Source: Candidatus Wallbacteria bacterium
GTDB lineage: Bacteria; Muiribacteriota; JAQTZZ01
Direction of reading: 5' to 3'
DNA: 64,000 nucleotides
Assembly (NCBI GenBank): GCA_028687545.1
Contig: JAQTZZ010000008.1
Location: forward strand, 1-64,000
Under the pieces are notes generated by a model. The model was not told the DNA's origin, ran no database searches, and was given only the letters and a program-made list of their open reading frames with translations. Below, piece by piece: positions 1 to 7,430 of the stretch. A program made the translations under genes and the position numbers. Position 1 is the first letter of the stretch; each line of letters starts with the position of its first letter.

Positions 1-1077
1 GATTACGGCAAGAGCGGCAAACTCATGGGTAAGAACATTGAAACCGATGCCTTTCAGGAAAACTCCCCTGATGATCACAACGAAATAGCGCAGAGGATTG
101 ACAACAGTCAGATACTGGGCGAACTCCGGCATGTTCTCGATCGGAAAAGCGAATCCTGAGAGCAGAATTGTGGGGAAAATCAGGAAAAAACAGCTCATCA
201 TGGCCTGCTGCTGCGTGCTGCTGACAGTAGAAATCAGAAGCCCGACACCGAGAGAACTCATCAGGAACAGGCCTGTAGCCGAATACAGCAAAATCAGGCT
301 GCCCATGAATGGTATGTGAAACCATTTTACAGCTAGCAGCAGAATCAGCGTTACATCCAGAAATCCAACCAGCGCATAGGGAATCGTTTTCCCCAGAATC
401 AGCTCGCTTTTTCTGATCGGTGTGACGATCAGCTGCTCGATAGTACCGACTTCCTTTTCCCGCACGATCGACATGGAAGAAAGCAGAAGTGTAATCACAG
501 TCAGCATCAGCCCCAGTACACCAGGAATATAAAAGTTACGGCTCTCCAGAGTCTGATTGAACCAGACGCGTGACTGAACCTGAATCGACGGTATTTCCTT
601 GTCGATGCCTGCGGATTTAACCCGTTCAGCCAGAAGTTCGTGATTCAGTTGAGCTATCACCTGCTGCGAATAGTTCAGGATCAGCGCAGCGGAATTGGAG
701 TCAGTCCCGTCAATCAGAAGCTGCAGGTCCGCACTTTTTCCTGTTCCTGCCATTTCCGCGAATCCCTTGCGGATACGAATCGCCAGCCTGATTTTGCCTT
801 CATCAAGCAATCTGGTTGTTTCCAGAGGATTCCGGGTAAAATAGTCCAGCGAAAAATAACTGGAGCCCTGAAATCCGGCTAAAACCGCGCGAGAAGCGGA
901 ACTGTTATCCTGATCTTCAAAAGCAGTCACTATGTGCCTGACATCCGTGTTCACGGCATAGCCGAAAATCATGGTCTGCAGCACAGGAACAAAAATCGCT
1001 ACAGCCCGCATCCTGGGGTCTCTGAAGAGCTGCAGGAACTCTTTTTTCAGCATTGCCAGCAGTCGTTCAAACATCAT
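1..1077 (-). CDS. ABC-2 type exporter permease, YbhR-like (3' end cut by window edge)
   Basis: The minus-strand frame is open from an ATG ATG pair at 1077 to base 1, giving 359 residues; the last few codons lie outside the window. The protein starts with a short cytoplasmic helix, a membrane segment ending FGYAVNTDV, a long extracytoplasmic domain with the motif DGTDSNSA, then a block of membrane helices containing SLGVGLLIS and NPLRYFVVIIRG. This layout is that of ABC-2 permeases of the YhhJ/YbhR/YbhS family, which pair with a paralogous permease and an ATPase to export drugs. It begins two bases after the stop of the preceding permease gene, so the two are probably co-translated and form the heterodimeric pore. 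The specific substrate cannot be read from the sequence. Confidence 0.9.
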   Translation of the reverse strand, partial: MMFERLLAMLKKEFLQLFRDPRMRAVAIFVPVLQTMIFGYAVNTDVRHIVTAFEDQDNSSASRAVLAGFQGSSYFSLDYFTRNPLETTRLLDEGKIRLAIRIRKGFAEMAGTGKSADLQLLIDGTDSNSAALILNYSQQVIAQLNHELLAERVKSAGIDKEIPSIQVQSRVWFNQTLESRNFYIPGVLGLMLTVITLLLSSMSIVREKEVGTIEQLIVTPIRKSELILGKTIPYALVGFLDVTLILLLAVKWFHIPFMGSLILLYSATGLFLMSSLGVGLLISTVSSTQQQAMMSCFFLIFPTILLSGFAFPIENMPEFAQYLTVVNPLRYFVVIIRGVFLKGIGFNVLTHEFAALAVI

Positions 1078-1078
1078 T

Positions 1079-2215
1079 TCACCTGAAAATATTTTTCAGC
1101 TTACGCTCAGCCACGATCAGCATCACAATCGCGAACACAAAAAGAGAAATCACTTCAGCCGCAAAGAAAGAAAAGCCGTTGCCTTTCAGATAAATCGCTT
1201 TGATGATGGTCACGAAATAGCGGGCAGGCACCGCAATTCTTGACAGAAGTCTTACCACTGCGGGCATGTTATTGATGTCAAAGATAAAACCAGACAGCAG
1301 GAAAGCAGGAAGAAATGTGGTAACCAGGGCAAACTGAGCTGAAACGAGCTGGCTTTTAGCAGCCACTGAAATAAAAATTCCCATGCTGAGCGCAGAGAGC
1401 AGAAAAAGCGATGATAAAGCGAAAAGCAGTGTCAGGCTGCCCCTGAAAGGAACATCAAAGACTTCAATCCCGATGAAAATTGAGATTGCCACGTCAGTCA
1501 TGCCGATCACAAAATAGGGAATCAGCTTTCCCAGGATCATCTCAGACGGCAGGAGCGGAGAAGGCTTCAGAAGCTCCAGATTTCCGTTTTCCCATTCCCT
1601 GGAAACGGTCTGGGATGTCAGAAGCGCAGCGATCACCATCATGATCAGCGCGATCAGACCAGGCACGATGAAATTCCTGGATTTGAGTTCAGGATTGTAG
1701 AGAACCCTGGGCCGCATGTCAACAGGCAGAACGAACCTTGCTGATATCGCAGTTTCCATTCTGCTCTTAAGCACTTCGGCATTGTACTGCATGGATATTG
1801 CGTTAAAGTAACCCATTGCGATTCCGGCGGTCGTGGAATCGCTGCCGTCAAGCAGCACTTGTATTTCCGGGTTTTTTCCGCAAAAGATTTTTCTGGAAAA
1901 TTCCGGGGGTATCACTATCCCGGCCAGAGCCTTGCGGGCATCGATCAGCTCTTCGACTTCCCGATAATTGCTGCAATAATAATTCAGGGAAAAATACCTG
2001 GAACCCTGAAAAGAAGACAGAAATTCACGGCTTTGAAAGCTTGCGTCTCTGTCGATCACAGCCAGCGGAATCCTGTCCACATCAAGCGATAAAGCGTATC
2101 CAAAAAGAAACAGAAGCATCACAGGAATCAGGATTGACAGACCCAGGGAACGTTTGTCCCGCAGCACATGGATAAACTCCTTCCTGGCCACAGCCCTGAG
2201 GCGCCTGATTTTCAT
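1079..2215 (-). CDS. ABC-2 type exporter permease, YbhS-like
   Basis: This 378-residue protein has the same architecture as its neighbour: an N-terminal membrane segment (LFLFGYALSLDVDRIP), an extracytoplasmic domain with DGSDSTTAGIA, and about five C-terminal helices including FLPAFLLSGFIFDI and ARYFVTIIKAIYLKG. These motifs are typical of the YhhJ/YbhS permeases. The ATG overlaps the end of the upstream ATPase gene by 4 bases, indicating translational coupling. With the other permease it would make the membrane channel of a heterodimeric exporter in the inner membrane. Confidence in the family is high; the exported compound is unknown. Confidence 0.92.
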   Translation of the reverse strand: MKIRRLRAVARKEFIHVLRDKRSLGLSILIPVMLLFLFGYALSLDVDRIPLAVIDRDASFQSREFLSSFQGSRYFSLNYYCSNYREVEELIDARKALAGIVIPPEFSRKIFCGKNPEIQVLLDGSDSTTAGIAMGYFNAISMQYNAEVLKSRMETAISARFVLPVDMRPRVLYNPELKSRNFIVPGLIALIMMVIAALLTSQTVSREWENGNLELLKPSPLLPSEMILGKLIPYFVIGMTDVAISIFIGIEVFDVPFRGSLTLLFALSSLFLLSALSMGIFISVAAKSQLVSAQFALVTTFLPAFLLSGFIFDINNMPAVVRLLSRIAVPARYFVTIIKAIYLKGNGFSFFAAEVISLFVFAIVMLIVAERKLKNIFR

Positions 2216-2991
2216 GATGCAGCCTTTCTGTTTTCCTCATCGATCAGCGTTACAAACACATCCTCAAGCGTGGGATTAGTAATTTTCAAGGTGCTGGAAG
2301 CGGAAAGCACTTTTTTCAGTTCCTGAGGACTGCCTTCAGCGATCATCCTGCCTCTGTAAATCAGGCAGAGCCTGGCGCAGAATTCCGCCTCATCCATGTA
2401 ATGAGTAGTCACGAAAACAGTAGCTCCCGAATCTGCGAAGGAATAGATCAGATCCCAGAATTTTCTGCGCGTAAGCGGATCAACGCCTGAGGTAGGTTCG
2501 TCCAGGAAGATTATTTCAGGTTGATGCAGCACAGCGCAGCCTAATGCCAGTCGCTGTTTCCAGCCTGCCGGCAGGATCGAGGCCGGCTGATTGTGCTGCT
2601 CGGTCAATCCAGCCATTTCCAGCACGAATTCCCGCCTTTTTTTTCGGATTTCCCTGGGCACATTGTAAATCCCGGAATAAAAATCGATGTTTTCATCTAC
2701 TGTCAGGTCGCCGTACAGCGAAAATTTCTGGCTCATGTAGCCGATGCGCTCCTTGATCTTCTCTGATTCACTGATTATGTCGAATCCGGCCACTGTTCCC
2801 TCTCCGGATGTCGGCACCAGAAGTCCGCAGAGCATCCTGATGGTGGTAGATTTTCCAGCACCATTGGGACCAAGAAAGCCGAAAACTTCTCCTCTGCCGA
2901 TTTTCAACGAAATCCTGTCCACTGCGATGAAATCATCGAATTTCCGAGTCAGGTCAGTTACTTCCACAATCGTTTCAGTTTTAGTTACCAT
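2212..2991 (-). CDS. ABC exporter ATPase subunit (second half of a split YbhF)
   Basis: The protein is a 259-residue nucleotide-binding domain. It has Walker A GPNGAGKST, a Walker B/D-loop FLDEPTSGVDP and an H-loop histidine in FVTTHYMDEAE. The signature region reads LPAGWKQRL instead of LSGGQ. That substitution is characteristic of the second ATPase domain of fused YbhF-type transporters, so the two ATPase genes here correspond to the two halves of E. coli YbhF. An ATG lies at 3012 as well, but 2991 is preferred because a GGGGA ribosome-binding site stands just upstream and the family alignment starts near there. It is separated by 65 bases from the upstream ATPase, a gap that holds a short tandem repeat. 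Confidence 0.9.
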   Translation of the reverse strand: MVTKTETIVEVTDLTRKFDDFIAVDRISLKIGRGEVFGFLGPNGAGKSTTIRMLCGLLVPTSGEGTVAGFDIISESEKIKERIGYMSQKFSLYGDLTVDENIDFYSGIYNVPREIRKKRREFVLEMAGLTEQHNQPASILPAGWKQRLALGCAVLHQPEIIFLDEPTSGVDPLTRRKFWDLIYSFADSGATVFVTTHYMDEAEFCARLCLIYRGRMIAEGSPQELKKVLSASSTLKITNPTLEDVFVTLIDEENRKAAS

Positions 2992-3002
2992 TTTTCCCCA
3001 AC

Positions 3003-3034
3003 TTACTAACATACTAACTTACAAACTTACCAAC
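3003..3034. repeat. Four-copy 8-bp tandem repeat, consensus TTACTAAC
   Basis: Four contiguous 8-mers (TTACTAAC, ATACTAAC, TTACAAAC, TTACCAAC) fill most of the spacer between the two ATPase genes. Each differs from the consensus by at most one base. The tract lies just upstream of the preferred start of the downstream ATPase. It resembles in style the 7-mer arrays elsewhere in this window. Confidence 0.8.
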
Positions 3035-3056
3035 CTCTTGCAGTGCACAAACGATG

Positions 3057-3992
3057 TTATGAAACTTTTCGTTCTGCAACCTGTTTTTCCATGAAATCAA
3101 TGAAAACATTTTCCAGGTTCGGGATTACCTGACGACTCCCGCTGACAGCGATTTGATTCATTTCTGCAATTTCAGCGATTATTTTTCCAGTCTGTTCAAG
3201 ATTCCCTGCTACCACATATAGTCTGTCACCCCTTAATTGAAGGCTTCCCGAATCCAGTTCAGTCAGAAGCAAAGATCGTAATCTGCGTGTTTCCGGTGAA
3301 ATCACTTCCAGGATCAAGTTCATCCTGGACCTGATTTCTGCCACGCTGCCTGAGACCATCAGTCTGCCCTCATGCATCAGGCCAATCCTGTCGCAGCGTT
3401 CTGCCTCGTCCAGGTAAACTGTTGACACAAGTACTGTGGTACCTTCCTGTTTTAACCTGACAATGATATTCCAGAAATCCCGGCGTGAAACAGGATCGAC
3501 TCCATTGGTCGGTTCATCCAGCAAAAGCAGGCGTGGCGCATGGATCAGGGCGCAGCAGAGGGACAGCTTCTGCTTCATGCCTCCAGACAGATTCCGCGCC
3601 AGGCGGTCCCTGAAGCGATACAGGTCCGTCAGTTCCAGCAGTTCCCTGACTTTGCCGCTCTGTTCCGATCCGGGAATCGAGAAAATATCGGCAAAAAAGC
3701 CGATATTTTCTGCTACGCTCAGATCAGGGTAAAGTCCGAATCTCTGGCTGACATATCCCACCAGTTCCTGGATTTTTTCCCATTCGCTGGAAAGTTTGAA
3801 TCCGCTGATACAGGCTTCGCCGCTGTCGGGCGTCAGCACTCCGGCAAGCATCCTGATCAGTGTGGTCTTCCCTGCTCCGTCCGGGCCGAGCAACCCGAAA
3901 ACTTCCCCAGTCCCGCATTCCAGACAGAAATCCTCGACTGCCCTGGTCGCATCAAAGCGCTTGCACAAAGATTCTATCTTAAGAACATTCAT
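3057..3992 (-). CDS. ABC exporter ATPase subunit (first half of a split YbhF)
   Basis: This 311-residue nucleotide-binding protein has Walker A GPDGAGKTT, a canonical signature NLSGGMKQKL, Walker B LLLLDEPTNGVDP and a C-terminal extension of about 85 residues after the core domain. The GPDGAGKTT variant and intact LSGG match the first ATPase domain of YbhF. The extension is of the kind that links the two halves in fused proteins. The start overlaps the stop of the HlyD-like gene by 4 bases. It would energise the exporter together with the divergent second ATPase. The N-terminal position in a split pair is an inference from the motif pattern. Confidence 0.92.
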   Translation of the reverse strand: MNVLKIESLCKRFDATRAVEDFCLECGTGEVFGLLGPDGAGKTTLIRMLAGVLTPDSGEACISGFKLSSEWEKIQELVGYVSQRFGLYPDLSVAENIGFFADIFSIPGSEQSGKVRELLELTDLYRFRDRLARNLSGGMKQKLSLCCALIHAPRLLLLDEPTNGVDPVSRRDFWNIIVRLKQEGTTVLVSTVYLDEAERCDRIGLMHEGRLMVSGSVAEIRSRMNLILEVISPETRRLRSLLLTELDSGSLQLRGDRLYVVAGNLEQTGKIIAEIAEMNQIAVSGSRQVIPNLENVFIDFMEKQVAERKVS

Positions 3993-4963
3993 CTTCTATC
4001 AGGAGAAAATTCCACATCAACCGGCATGCCTGGTTTCAATTCCTGGCCCTGATTCGGTATCTTCACCTTGATCCTGAACACAAGCTTGACCCGCTCTTCC
4101 TGGGTCTGGATGCTCTTTGGCGTGAATTCGGCTGAAGGTGAAATGTAGGCAACTGTTCCCTGAAAAACTTTCCCTGGATATGAGTCGCATCTAATGAGCA
4201 TTTCCTGACCAAGCCTGACTTTCCCGAGCATTGTTTCCGGTATGTATACTCTGGCCCAGGTGTCGCTGAAATCAAGCAGGGAAACCACAGGCGATCCGGT
4301 ATTGACATTCTCGCCTGTTTCCACGAATTTTCTCTCCACAATTCCCGAGATTGGAGCTGCCAGCTTCGTGAATGACAGCTTCAATTCAGTCTGTTCCAGC
4401 GCTTTCTGTGCCTTTTCACAGGCAGCCCTGGCCTGTTCGATCTGCTCTGCCCGCGGTCCGTTTTTCATGGTCTGCAGTCTGGAAACAGCATCCGCTTTCT
4501 GGGCTGTCAGCACTTTATAAGCTGTAGCGGCATTTTCATATTCACGTTCAGCCACACCCTGTTTGGCATATAATTTCTTCATGCGCGAGAGATCCTGGGA
4601 AGCCTGATTCAGCTTGAATTCCAAAGCTTTCACAGTTTCTTCGGCCGATGTGATCTCACCGGTCAGGAAGCCGTTGGACAGCTCCAGAAGCCTGCCCTGA
4701 GCCTGCCTGATGTCAGCATTTCTGACTGCGATCTCTTTTGAGATTTCAGAGTCATCAAGTCTGGCAATGGTCTGCCCGATTTCAATGCTGTTGCCTTCCT
4801 CCACAGACAGCGAAACGATCTGGCCTGGAATCCTGAAGCTCACATCAACTTCAGTCACTTCGATGTTGCCTGAAAAAACAGGCCTGAGGTCTTTTTTCTC
4901 CTGTATCAGGAAATAAAACAGGGCTGCCAGGCCGATGATCGCTATGGGGATGATTTTTTTCAT
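3989..4963 (-). CDS. Membrane fusion protein of an ABC exporter, HlyD/YbhG family
   Basis: This 324-residue protein has one N-terminal membrane anchor (about residues 3-21). A lipoyl/barrel-sandwich half follows (SFRIPGQIVSLSVEEGNSI), then a long coiled-coil hairpin (about 75-190), the second lipoyl half (LAAPISGIVERKFVETGEN) and a beta-barrel region ending KPGMPVDVEFSPDRR. This is the domain order of periplasmic adaptors such as YbhG and MacA. It would bridge the ABC permeases to an outer-membrane channel; no such channel lies in this cluster. Its ATG overlaps the regulator stop codon by 4 bases, consistent with one operon under TetR control. Confidence 0.93.
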   Translation of the reverse strand: MKKIIPIAIIGLAALFYFLIQEKKDLRPVFSGNIEVTEVDVSFRIPGQIVSLSVEEGNSIEIGQTIARLDDSEISKEIAVRNADIRQAQGRLLELSNGFLTGEITSAEETVKALEFKLNQASQDLSRMKKLYAKQGVAEREYENAATAYKVLTAQKADAVSRLQTMKNGPRAEQIEQARAACEKAQKALEQTELKLSFTKLAAPISGIVERKFVETGENVNTGSPVVSLLDFSDTWARVYIPETMLGKVRLGQEMLIRCDSYPGKVFQGTVAYISPSAEFTPKSIQTQEERVKLVFRIKVKIPNQGQELKPGMPVDVEFSPDRR

Positions 4964-5580
4964 GATGATTTCCCTTTCAATATTGAATTCACGATGAATT
5001 CGCTGGTCCTGCGTATATCCTGAGATATCTTTTTCACATTTTCGGAATTACTGCCACTGAAAATTCTTTTCCTCACCTGTTCTGTCACCTGCAGCATGAT
5101 GATGCTGCCCAGCATCATGAAATGGAAATTGAGAGGATTGATCTCCATGAAAACCCCTTTTTTAAATCCATCCCTGATGATCCTGCCTTCCAGCTCCACA
5201 AGCCTGGTCACATCCTGCTTCATCTGAACCGGCAGCCGTTCACCGCCGTCAGCCAGTTCCCTCATCATGATCCTGGGCATCAGCGGGTTTTTCCTGAAAT
5301 GCTCTTCCAGGACATTGGCCAGTGTGGTCAGGGCTTTCACAGGATCATTGAGGTCAGGTACTGCTTCGATGATCGACTCCAGCGCAGTCCCGATGAAGGT
5401 CGAAAGCACCCTCGCATACAGGGCTTCCTTGTCGCCCACATGATAATAGATGCTCGCCTTGTTCACTTTGGCGTTCTCAGCTATCTCGTCCATGCGGGCT
5501 CCGGCAAAGCCTTTCCTGGAAAACTCCAGTGCCGCTGTCTTGAGAATTTTCTCAAGTGATTTTTCCGACGAAGTCTTCAT
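4960..5580 (-). CDS. TetR-family repressor of the adjacent exporter (CecR-like)
   Basis: This is a 206-residue regulator. The N-terminal helix-turn-helix is typical of TetR proteins (KILKTAALEFSRKGFAGARM, then NKASIYYHVGDKEALY). The all-helical C-terminal ligand/dimer domain runs to the end and resembles the DUF1956/CecR type. Two in-frame GTG codons precede the ATG at 5580; the ATG is preferred because GGAG sits five bases upstream. It is the first gene of a six-gene operon (regulator, adaptor, two ATPases, two permeases). It probably represses its own operon through the tandem palindromes at 5611-5639. The inducing ligand is unknown. Confidence 0.92.
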   Translation of the reverse strand: MKTSSEKSLEKILKTAALEFSRKGFAGARMDEIAENAKVNKASIYYHVGDKEALYARVLSTFIGTALESIIEAVPDLNDPVKALTTLANVLEEHFRKNPLMPRIMMRELADGGERLPVQMKQDVTRLVELEGRIIRDGFKKGVFMEINPLNFHFMMLGSIIMLQVTEQVRKRIFSGSNSENVKKISQDIRRTSEFIVNSILKGKSS

Positions 5581-5610
5581 CACCACTCCAGTTTTAACCG
5601 TCTCGTTTTT

Positions 5611-5639
5611 AACTAACCATTTAGTTTAACTATCTAGTT
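5611..5639. promoter_or_regulatory. Tandem palindromic operator candidate for the TetR-family regulator
   Basis: Two adjacent inverted repeats occur: AACTAACCATTTAGTT (5611-5626, 6-bp arms) and AACTATCTAGTT (5628-5639, 5-bp arms), with centres 15 bp apart. Both carry the same AACTA/TAGTT half-sites. They lie directly downstream of a possible -10 box and upstream of the regulator's start codon. That is the usual place for a TetR-type autorepression site. Confidence 0.6.
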
Positions 5640-5670
5640 ATATTATTCGTCAAAAATTTGAGGAAGTCAA
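5640..5670 (-). promoter_or_regulatory. Possible promoter of the exporter operon
   Basis: On the minus strand TTGACT (5665-5670) and TAATAT (5640-5645) are separated by 19 bp, longer than the ideal 17. The tandem palindromes begin immediately after the -10 box, so a bound repressor would block transcription. Support is limited to hexamer matches. Confidence 0.4.
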
Positions 5671-5700
5671 GATAAAAATCGCCTGACTTTTGAAACCGAC

Positions 5701-5728
5701 TTCAAACGGTGCGTTTTTTTGATATGCT
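5701..5728 (+). promoter_or_regulatory. Possible leaderless promoter of the methyltransferase gene
   Basis: TTCAAA (5701-5706) and TATGCT (5723-5728) are 16 bp apart. The -10 box is followed by exactly six bases and then the ATG at 5735. A start site at the usual distance would fall on the A of the ATG. No Shine-Dalgarno sequence precedes this ATG, which fits a leaderless transcript. Confidence 0.4.
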
Positions 5729-5734
5729 GTAATC

Positions 5735-6217
5735 ATGGATAAAAATGTTCCTTGCCGCAAGATGTCCATTTTCGGAATCGGCCCGCTTCTGCTGGCCACA
5801 GGTGCTGCTGTAATCATCGCCGGGCTCTGGCTCACAAACTGGCACATGCGGTCTTACAATTTCCTGCCTGACAGCCAGTTATTTACTATAATCGGGATTA
5901 TCTGGCTGATCATCGGATTATACTTCTGGCTGGCTTCAGTGTTCAAAATCATGGGTTTCGTGTCCCAGGGAATGCTTATAACCACTGGTGTTTTCAGCCT
6001 GACCAGAAATCCGATGTACTGCGCCTTTTTGATCTTCATCGTGCCTTCCCTGTCCCTGCTCCTGAATGCCTGGATTTTTCTGCTGTCTTCAGCAGTCATG
6101 ATTCTGGTATTTCATTTTGCGATCGCAAAAGAAGAGCGGATGCTTGAGGGACTGTTCGGGGATGAATACAGAAAGTACAAAGCAGCTACCCCACGACTTT
6201 TTCCGAAATTCAGGTGA
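5735..6217 (+). CDS. Isoprenylcysteine carboxyl methyltransferase-like membrane methyltransferase
   Basis: This 160-residue protein has about four membrane segments. The C-terminal block is characteristic of the ICMT/phospholipid N-methyltransferase superfamily: TRNPMYCAFL followed near the end by AKEERMLEGLFGDEYRKY. In this superfamily these motifs bind S-adenosylmethionine and the lipid-exposed substrate at the membrane face. No partner gene is adjacent, and bacterial members are often of unknown substrate. No ribosome-binding site is visible. An internal ATG at 5762 (MSIFGIGPLL) is an alternative start, but the position of the -10 box favours 5735. Confidence 0.8.
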   Translation: MDKNVPCRKMSIFGIGPLLLATGAAVIIAGLWLTNWHMRSYNFLPDSQLFTIIGIIWLIIGLYFWLASVFKIMGFVSQGMLITTGVFSLTRNPMYCAFLIFIVPSLSLLLNAWIFLLSSAVMILVFHFAIAKEERMLEGLFGDEYRKYKAATPRLFPKFR

Positions 6218-6226
6218 ACTATAACG

Positions 6227-6859
6227 CTATATGCACGGCATCAGAGAACCACAAAACAATAAGAACAAAACGATCAAAAGTATAACTTTGCAGATTCGGA
6301 AATCTGCTGTTTCAAAACGCCAGAGACTCTTCAATTCCTCTTTTGACAATTTGCTGTAGCAAATCGGGCATTCATCATTTGATACAGAAAAATACTTCAG
6401 ACAGTTTCTGCAGAAGTAATGATCAGGGATCACAGGTTCAATTCTTGGAAGAGTAAAAGTCATCAGCCTGAAAATCCAGGCAAAAATCGATAAAAAGAAA
6501 ATATTCGCGTATATCAATGTAAAAACTATTTCACTATCAACATTGGCGTACATACAAAGCAAGCCTGAGAAGATGCCTGTTAGAATCGCAAAAAACAAAG
6601 TCAGGTATTCAAGTTTCCTATAGGCTCTGTAGTGATTTGTAAGCTCAAGCCTCAAACCTACATTCGCATAGATGGAACCAATCACTGTGAAAAAAATCAT
6701 CCAAGAAAATGTGACGATCTTCGGGTCAATCAGAAATCCAGCATAACCCGAACGATACCCATGTATGCGTGAGCCAATCTGTAAATCAAGATATCCCATC
6801 ATGGCAAACACCAGCATGGTGAAGATGCGAGGGAACGAGTGTGTTGAATCAAATTTCAT
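6227..6859 (-). CDS. Membrane protein with a C-terminal zinc-ribbon-like motif
   Basis: No family was recognised for this 210-residue protein. It has four predicted membrane helices in its first two thirds (for example TMLVFAMMGYLDLQIGS, TFSWMIFFTVIGSIY and LFFAILTGIFSGLLCMY). A Cys-rich segment then reads CRNCLKYFSVSNDECPIC, with two CxxC pairs spaced like a zinc ribbon. A final hydrophobic helix ends close to the C-terminus. A weak ribosome-binding site (AGGAAA) precedes the ATG. The gene lies between the methyltransferase, which is convergent, and a toxin-antitoxin pair. The cytoplasmic side of the ribbon is inferred only. Confidence 0.7.
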   Translation of the reverse strand: MKFDSTHSFPRIFTMLVFAMMGYLDLQIGSRIHGYRSGYAGFLIDPKIVTFSWMIFFTVIGSIYANVGLRLELTNHYRAYRKLEYLTLFFAILTGIFSGLLCMYANVDSEIVFTLIYANIFFLSIFAWIFRLMTFTLPRIEPVIPDHYFCRNCLKYFSVSNDECPICYSKLSKEELKSLWRFETADFRICKVILLIVLFLLFCGSLMPCI

Positions 6860-6918
6860 CAGAATTTTCCTGGAGCCAGGAGATTGATTTGGAAAATATG
6901 CTTCTCTGCAAAAGCCTC

Positions 6919-7158
6919 TCAGGCCACCTGCTGCATGGCATTCACGAATTCCCGGCCTGATAATGGAGTGGGAAGCGGTTTGCCGTCTTTCTGATAGATT
7001 TCCACCATTTCATCCACGATCCGGCAGAGTTCGTCGAAGACAATGCGCGGGTCATCTCCATGGCATCCCGCATAAAAAAGCTCAGGGCAGCTGCCGATGA
7101 AGCATTTGTCATCTTCCGACCATTCGATCAGTTTCACATATCTCAATCCGTCACTCAT
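6919..7158 (-). CDS. hicB: HicB-like antitoxin
   Basis: This is a 79-residue protein. It has the partially degraded RNase-H-like fold sequence of HicB antitoxins: a first strand KLIEWSEDDKCFIGSCPEL, the typical AGCHGDD turn and a helix with EMVEIYQKDGKPLP. A short C-terminal tail follows. HicB neutralises the HicA mRNA interferase and, in many cases, represses the operon. Its start overlaps the toxin stop by 4 bases, so toxin and antitoxin are co-translated with the toxin first. A separate ribbon-helix-helix domain is not evident, so DNA binding is uncertain. Confidence 0.85.
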   Translation of the reverse strand: MSDGLRYVKLIEWSEDDKCFIGSCPELFYAGCHGDDPRIVFDELCRIVDEMVEIYQKDGKPLPTPLSGREFVNAMQQVA

Positions 7159-7352
7159 TTTGATGCCTCCTCCAGAGCCAGTCTGACAGCTTTTTCCTGA
7201 TACTGCTTCGCATCATCCCCATCTGAACCTGAGATTGTGATGGGTTTGATGATTTTCTGATGCACGAAGTTCCTATGGCTGCCTTTCCCGCCACGTTCAG
7301 CAAAACCAGCCTTCAGAAGATCCCTGACAAGTTCTCTTATCTTGCGCGGCAC
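7155..7352 (-). CDS. hicA: HicA-like mRNA interferase toxin
   Basis: The protein has 65 residues. It contains the hallmark double-stranded-RNA-binding-like core of HicA, with GKGSHRNFVH carrying the catalytic histidine, and a following strand pair KPITISG. HicA cleaves mRNA independently of the ribosome under stress. The start is taken as GTG at 7352 because a GAGGG ribosome-binding site lies seven bases upstream. The length fits the family. It is the first gene of the pair and has its own promoter candidate immediately upstream. Confidence 0.87.
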   Translation of the reverse strand: MPRKIRELVRDLLKAGFAERGGKGSHRNFVHQKIIKPITISGSDGDDAKQYQEKAVRLALEEASK

Positions 7353-7380
7353 AGAAAACCCTCAAAACAGATATGTTCAA

Positions 7381-7408
7381 ATATCACATAATTAGTTAAT
7401 TGAGTCAA
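7381..7408 (-). promoter_or_regulatory. Promoter of hicAB with an inverted repeat in the spacer
   Basis: TTGACT (7403-7408) and TGATAT (7381-7386) on the minus strand are 16 bp apart. Between them AATTA-GT-TAATT (7390-7401) forms an inverted repeat. A bound antitoxin or toxin-antitoxin complex there would cover the spacer, as expected for autoregulated modules. Confidence 0.5.
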
Positions 7409-7430
7409 ATCGAAATTCCTGATCATACTC

